This document shows, piece by piece, positions 27,203 through 64,000 of a DNA stretch of 64,000 nt. How positions within the stretch are numbered: position 1 is the stretch's first letter; every line of letters begins with the position of its first letter. The stretch lies in the NCBI GenBank assembly GCA_027704905.1, contig CM051005.1:27917119-27981118 (forward strand), given 5' to 3'. Source of the stretch: Muraenolepis orangiensis. Its lineage: Eukaryota > Chordata > Actinopteri > Gadiformes > Muraenolepididae. Under the pieces are notes generated by a model that did not search any database, was not told the origin of the DNA, and saw only the letters and a program-made list of their open reading frames with translations. A program made the position numbers and the translations under genes.

Positions 27203-27975
27203 ATTCTATCATGTCGCTCTTGATTTGAGTTTCTGAAATAAGCGTATGACCGGATTTGGCCGGTATGCGTCTATGAGAGTATAGCGCTGATGGGCACCGT
27301 ATGTTTCACACGTCGCTGCCGACAGAAACCCTAAGTGGCCTGATAGGCTGCACAAGGTGACCCATTGGAGAGGACATAGAAGAGGTCCTGTGTGTCACCA
27401 GGTCTCCCTGGTCCGGAGTCATGAGAGACCCAGACTCCCTGCTAATTGCCCACATGGTCTTGGCTAGCATAGTTGCAACATAATGAAAAATAATGTTTAC
27501 GCCAGTAATTTAGAAATCGTATAAGACTAACCAGTGAAAAAAGAAAATGTCATAAACCCTTGTTGACCATTAATATATGTGTCAAAAAACCTAATAAACC
27601 AGGGCAGCTATCGCAATCCCCGCACCTTGTTAACCATTAATAACGACATACATCAAAAGTGCAGAACTTACATTCACCGCAGTGGTAAAACCTTATAGGA
27701 CTAGGCTTAACTTCCACATTTCAATGAACATTGAAACTTTAAACTCCAATGTTAGTTTACATCTACAATTAAGGACTTATTTGTTTTAAAGTGTCCAGAT
27801 GCCATTGAGCCTGTTAGGTCAATGGGGGCTGAACTAACAGCTGCAAATGTTTAAGGCTACAGAGAAACGACTAGAACTCCATTTGAGGGCTGATGTATAC
27901 CATACCAACTGTGAAAATAACTTAGGACACATCCAAGGTCCACTGGGGAAAGAGGCCATCAGAGGACCAGGGAGA

Positions 27976-28152
<177 letters not shown>

Positions 28153-28321
28153 CAACTGCCCCTGTCCACTTTTGCGCACAGATGGAAGACAGAATGTAAC
28201 AGGTGTGTAGTGTACACATGTAACAGGGCGTGGTCGGTCGGTTGGTAACTATCCCTTCTAGTGATGCGGCTCTTTCCACGTTATCTGATCCTTTACACTC
28301 CAACAGTACAGTCCATCCCCA

Positions 28322-28600
28322 GCAGGAACCAGCCCATTAGAGGAGATGGAGGCTCCAGTATATAGGGGTAGTACCAGCCCATTAGAGGAGATGGAGGCTC
28401 CAGTATATAGGGGTAGTACCAGCCCATTAGAGGAGATGGAGGCTCCAGTATATAGGGGTAGTACCAGCCCATTAGAGGAGATGGAGGCTCCAGTATATAG
28501 GGGTAGTACCAGCCCATTAGAGGAGATGGAGGCTCCAGTATATAGGGGTAGTACCAGCCCATTAGAGGAGATGGAGGCTCCAGTATATAGGGGTAGTACC
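28322..28600. repeat. 45-bp minisatellite, six near-identical units
   Basis: Unit includes AGCCCATTAGAGGAGATGGA and GGCTCCAGTATATAGGGGTA. The copies are virtually identical, which suggests recent expansion. The open frames on both strands are artefacts of the 45-bp period. Confidence 0.95.
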
Positions 28601-28711
28601 ACCAGGTCTCCATTATACTACGGGAATATAAAACCATTTAACGGATCCGTCTCCAACATTCGGTACTATGCAAATGTAGGTGTAAATTACTCCTTACAAT
28701 AAACAAACTAA

Positions 28712-28724
28712 ATGTCACCAACCA

Positions 28725-28770
<46 letters not shown>

Positions 28771-29040
28771 ACCATATATATATAGATATATATGGTGGTT
28801 ATATATATATATATATATAACCACCATATATATCCACCATATATATATAGATATATATGGTGGTTATATATATATATATATAACCACCATATATATCCAC
28901 CATATATCAGATATATATATAGATATATCTATATATATATATCTATATATATCTATATATATATCAGATATATATCAGATATATATCTGATATATATATC
29001 TATATATATAGATATATATATATATATATAGATATATATC

Positions 29041-29088
<48 letters not shown>

Positions 29089-29370
29089 CCACCATATATC
29101 ATATATATATATATCCACCATATATCATATTCTATATATCTATATCTATATATATATAGATATATATCCACCATATATCATATATATAGATATATATCAT
29201 ATATCTATATATATAACCACCATATATCATATATATCTATATATATATAGATATAGATATATATCTATATAACCACCATATATCATATATATCTATATAT
29301 AGATATAGATATATATCTATATAACCACCATATATCATATAGTATATATCTCAGATATATATATCTCAGA
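28712..29370. repeat. AT-rich nested palindromes punctuated by ACCACCATATAT
   Basis: (TA)n, GATATATATC and ATATATCAGATATATA blocks, with repeated ACCACCATATAT and its complement ATATATGGTGGT at 28794 and 28856. The stretch can fold into long hairpins or cruciforms. Confidence 0.9.
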
Positions 29371-29499
29371 TGTATCAGCGCCCACCATGGAGGGCTAGCC
29401 CCTACGGTAGGAGCTAAAGGAGCTATGAGGAGAACCCCGAGATGAGAGGCTTTGTGGAGCAGACAATAAGAGAGACTCCGAGGCCCGACCCTCTCCTCT

Positions 29500-29541
29500 C
29501 CCCCCCCTCTCTCTCTCTCTCCCCCCCCTCTCTCTCTCTCT

Positions 29542-29581
<40 letters not shown>

Positions 29582-29746
29582 TCTTTCCATTTTGAACCGG
29601 GACGGCCTGGAAGAAGAAGACATGAATGGATTCCCTTCCACAGCCCGAAGAGTTTTCCTAAGGAGATAACCGCTAACCCTTAGACTCCATGAGCCTAACC
29701 GAACGATAGTCGTCCTCCTCCCGGTCCCCCCGGACCCGGGGAGGGG

Positions 29747-29845
<99 letters not shown>

Positions 29846-29862
29846 GGAAAGAGAGAGAGAGG
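29500..29862. repeat. (CT)n followed by (GA)n microsatellites
   Basis: (CT)n at 29508-29583 and (GA)n at 29745-29862 flank about 160 bp of unique sequence. The two arms are complementary and could form a large hairpin. Confidence 0.9.
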
Positions 29863-30078
29863 GCGACGTGGCCCCAAGAACACAATAGGGCCGATGAGCT
29901 CCATCAGGAGGTCTCTCGAAGCTTCCACCATGGCGTCCTCCGTCACTATTGTTCGGGAACACGAGCCCCTCACCGACCGACTACCTCCCGTTCCCCTCCA
30001 GCCGGGCGCCCATGGGCACGCGGCAGGCCGGGTTCCCGGTGCGATTCCCAACAGCCCCAAAGTAAAACGTATACTTAC

Positions 30079-30370
30079 TCGCTCCAGTATGTCCATTCAG
30101 GTATTTTCTTACTTTCCACTTCTTTCCCAGTCACCCGTAGTACTGCGACGCCCCGCCTCCTCCGGTGGAGTAGGCCCCTCCCCCCGGTGGAGTAGCCCCC
30201 CCCCCCCGGTGGAGTAGGCCCCTCCCCCGGTGGAGTAGCCCCCCCCCCCCCGGTGGAGTAGGCCCCTCCCCCCGGTGGATTAGGCCCCTCCCCCGTCTCC
30301 CCTTTCCTCTCGCCGCCATGGGGGGGGTCCTCCTGAAACCCCCACCGACCGAAGAGAGCCTCATTCACTG
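30079..30370 (-). promoter_or_regulatory. vangl2: Probable vangl2 non-coding first exon and GC-rich promoter region
   Basis: On the minus strand a consensus donor (GCGA followed by GTAAGTAT) lies at 30077-30078, immediately left of a GC-rich stretch with CpGs. The stretch includes CCATGGCGGCGAG, which fits a YY1-type ATGGCGGC element. The spliced-in acceptor at 23795 needs such an upstream exon. No start site can be read from sequence alone. The boundary on the right is a guess. Confidence 0.35.
30155..30300. repeat. GC-rich minisatellite (CCCCGGTGGAGTAGGCCCCT)
   Basis: About six units with variable C runs, within the proposed vangl2 promoter and first exon. Confidence 0.85.
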
Positions 30371-31610
<1,240 letters not shown>

Positions 31611-31940
31611 CTGTCAGATGTTAAACTAGTGGCTTGATTTGGACTCAAATCCAGGCCCATCAATGCAATCCAGTATCAATGACCCAGTCATCGTGTCCCA
31701 GATCAACTGAGTGAGTCCTCGTGTGCTGAATATTAGTCTTAAAAAATTAACCCATCATAATAACTTTTCTGTGCAATTTCTCACCAGCTTTTAAAATAAA
31801 TTAAAAAAACAAAGAAAAAACATAATAAAAAAAGGTTTGTGTTTTTTGAGTGACATACTAGCAGTAGTAATGGTATCCTATGGGGTAGAGTCCCATGTGA
31901 CCCCACCCACCCAGTGCTGGAGTGGGCAGGGGGCGGAGCT

Positions 31941-43163
<11,223 letters not shown>

Positions 43164-43450
43164 CTTCCTGGTTTGTGAAACAAAAAAACACCGGAAATGT
43201 GGACATGAGAATCGTCCGGTGGAGGACCTTGGGGTCGAGGACCTTTGGTTCCGCCTGGGAGTCACGTTGAGAAAGGCGCTTCACGGTTGATCGATTTATC
43301 CGCTTCACATAAAGACTTCATGTCCGTGTAGTATATTATATTGTATTATATTGTATTTAGTTTTATACACCGTGTTCCCGCGGGGTGTCTGTTTAGTCCG
43401 CGAGACGTCGGACCTGAACGCGTCTCGTCGTTTGGAGATGACCCTAACCC
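43164..43450 (-). promoter_or_regulatory. ncstn: Likely ncstn promoter in the short copa-ncstn spacer
   Basis: Only about 690 bp separate the copa stop from the ncstn ATG, so the ncstn promoter probably lies here. A CpG-containing patch near 43395-43435 includes GACGTC (43404-43409), a CRE-like half-palindrome. Position and activity are inferred. Confidence 0.35.
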
Positions 43451-43524
43451 TCTCTCCAGGAGGACATGTTAGTATTTCCATATTATTGAATTACCTTTAA
43501 ATTCCGACTCAAACCCCAAAACCA

Positions 43525-43530
43525 TTTATT
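43525..43530 (-). terminator. copa: Candidate copa polyadenylation signal
   Basis: AATAAA on the minus strand about 320 bp past the copa stop and only about 360 bp before the ncstn start codon. A weaker ATTAAA lies at 43785-43790. Confidence 0.4.
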
Positions 43531-43850
43531 CATCAAATAATCTCACATTAACGTAGAACACAATTCACATAATAATAGACCTTTAATTGTAGTTTTCATG
43601 TATTCAGTTTAACAGCCAGAGAGAAAAGAATCATAATTCTGCATTTTTAATAAGCCACAACCATTGGAGGACAGACATCATCTCTAGCTAGTTATGCACT
43701 TCAGGACAGGAATGAGACGGTGACCAGAAACAACAATTTATATTAAGATACGATAATCCCCCAGCAATATATCAACTTTAGAGCTTTAATCAATGATTCA
43801 GTTATCTTGGAAAAACAGGTGGATGCACCAACACAGGTGTTGGTTTCTTC

Positions 43851-63661
<19,811 letters not shown>

Positions 63662-63895
63662 GGTGAGTTATTAACGGGTTAGGGTCGTTAATAAAGATAG
63701 AATAGAAGAGATGAACCGCTCGGTCCGCCTCGTAAACAGCTTTACTCCAAGGTCTCCTCCGCCGTTTCCTGACACGTAGTCTGTTGTTGTCTTCCTGGAT
63801 GGAAACAATAAAGTTATTGGAGTCAATCTGACGCAAAAAGCTCCACGGCGACTCGGAGCTAGAGATCAGCACATAGAGCGGGCCTGCACAGTACA
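63662..63895 (-). other. copa: copa 5' leader and proximal upstream region
   Basis: The minus strand directly upstream of the copa ATG (context CTCACCATG) is moderately CpG-containing with no close upstream in-frame gene. A minus-strand open frame through it has no recognisable domain. I read it as leader and promoter-proximal DNA. No pex19-like coding was seen before the window ends. Confidence 0.35.
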
Positions 63896-64000
63896 ATGTA
63901 TATTTATATATACTTATACTATATATACATATACTTATACTATATATACTTATACTTATACTATATATACTTATACTTCGATTATATACACATATACTTA
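63896..64000. repeat. TATACTTATAC repeat at the right edge
   Basis: AT-rich array of ATATACTTATACT units running off the window. Confidence 0.8.

Noticed and set aside
28258..28702. Frames with perfect 15-residue repeats on both strands.
   Set aside because: 45-bp minisatellite. Both strands are open, which is typical of a period divisible by three.
29894..30217. Plus-strand frame with an ideal Kozak context (CCACCATGGCG at 29927).
   Set aside because: No domain, no splice partner found, and it runs into a GC minisatellite. A minus-strand donor at 30077 fits better with a vangl2 first exon.

Overview
This is nuclear DNA from a vertebrate, almost certainly a teleost fish. The genes have many short exons with GT-AG introns, and their proteins match vertebrate families nearly end to end. 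The rest is crowded with dinucleotide repeats, minisatellites and truncated fish-type LINEs and SINEs. Such short-tandem-repeat density is reminiscent of codfishes, but that is an inference.

Five protein genes are supported, all on the minus strand. From left to right they are: a nectin-family adhesion gene (nectin4-like, 8699 to 735, 3' end beyond the left edge); fcer1g, the Fc receptor gamma ITAM adaptor (14933-12690); vangl2, planar cell polarity (coding 23465-17609, probable non-coding first exon near 30.1 kb); ncstn, nicastrin of gamma-secretase (43163-31941); and copa, coatomer alpha (63661-43851). I joined the exons by splice sites and reading phase. The models give 86 (fcer1g), 525 (vangl2), 702 (ncstn) and 1222 (copa) residues, close to the human lengths of 86, 521, 709 and 1224. 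The gene set matches the human 1q23 neighbourhood, but orientation and content differ: copa runs tail-to-head into ncstn, and I see no nhlh1 between ncstn and vangl2.

Introns and spacers hold most of the unusual material. fcer1g has a tandemly duplicated 24-bp ITAM exon. The last ncstn intron is a ~1.1 kb minisatellite built from the 3' splice site and the first bases of the last exon. copa introns contain minisatellites of 35, 27, 20 and 27 bp. One 5'-truncated LINE sits inside a 21-bp satellite, and another has a 40-bp piece of its coding region amplified about tenfold. Two LINE 3'-end families and one tRNA-like SINE family recur.

The genes belong to different cell processes (adhesion, immune signalling, polarity, intramembrane proteolysis, vesicle transport). 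They look like an ordinary syntenic block, not a functional cluster. I saw no bacterial-type system, CRISPR array, rRNA or tRNA gene.
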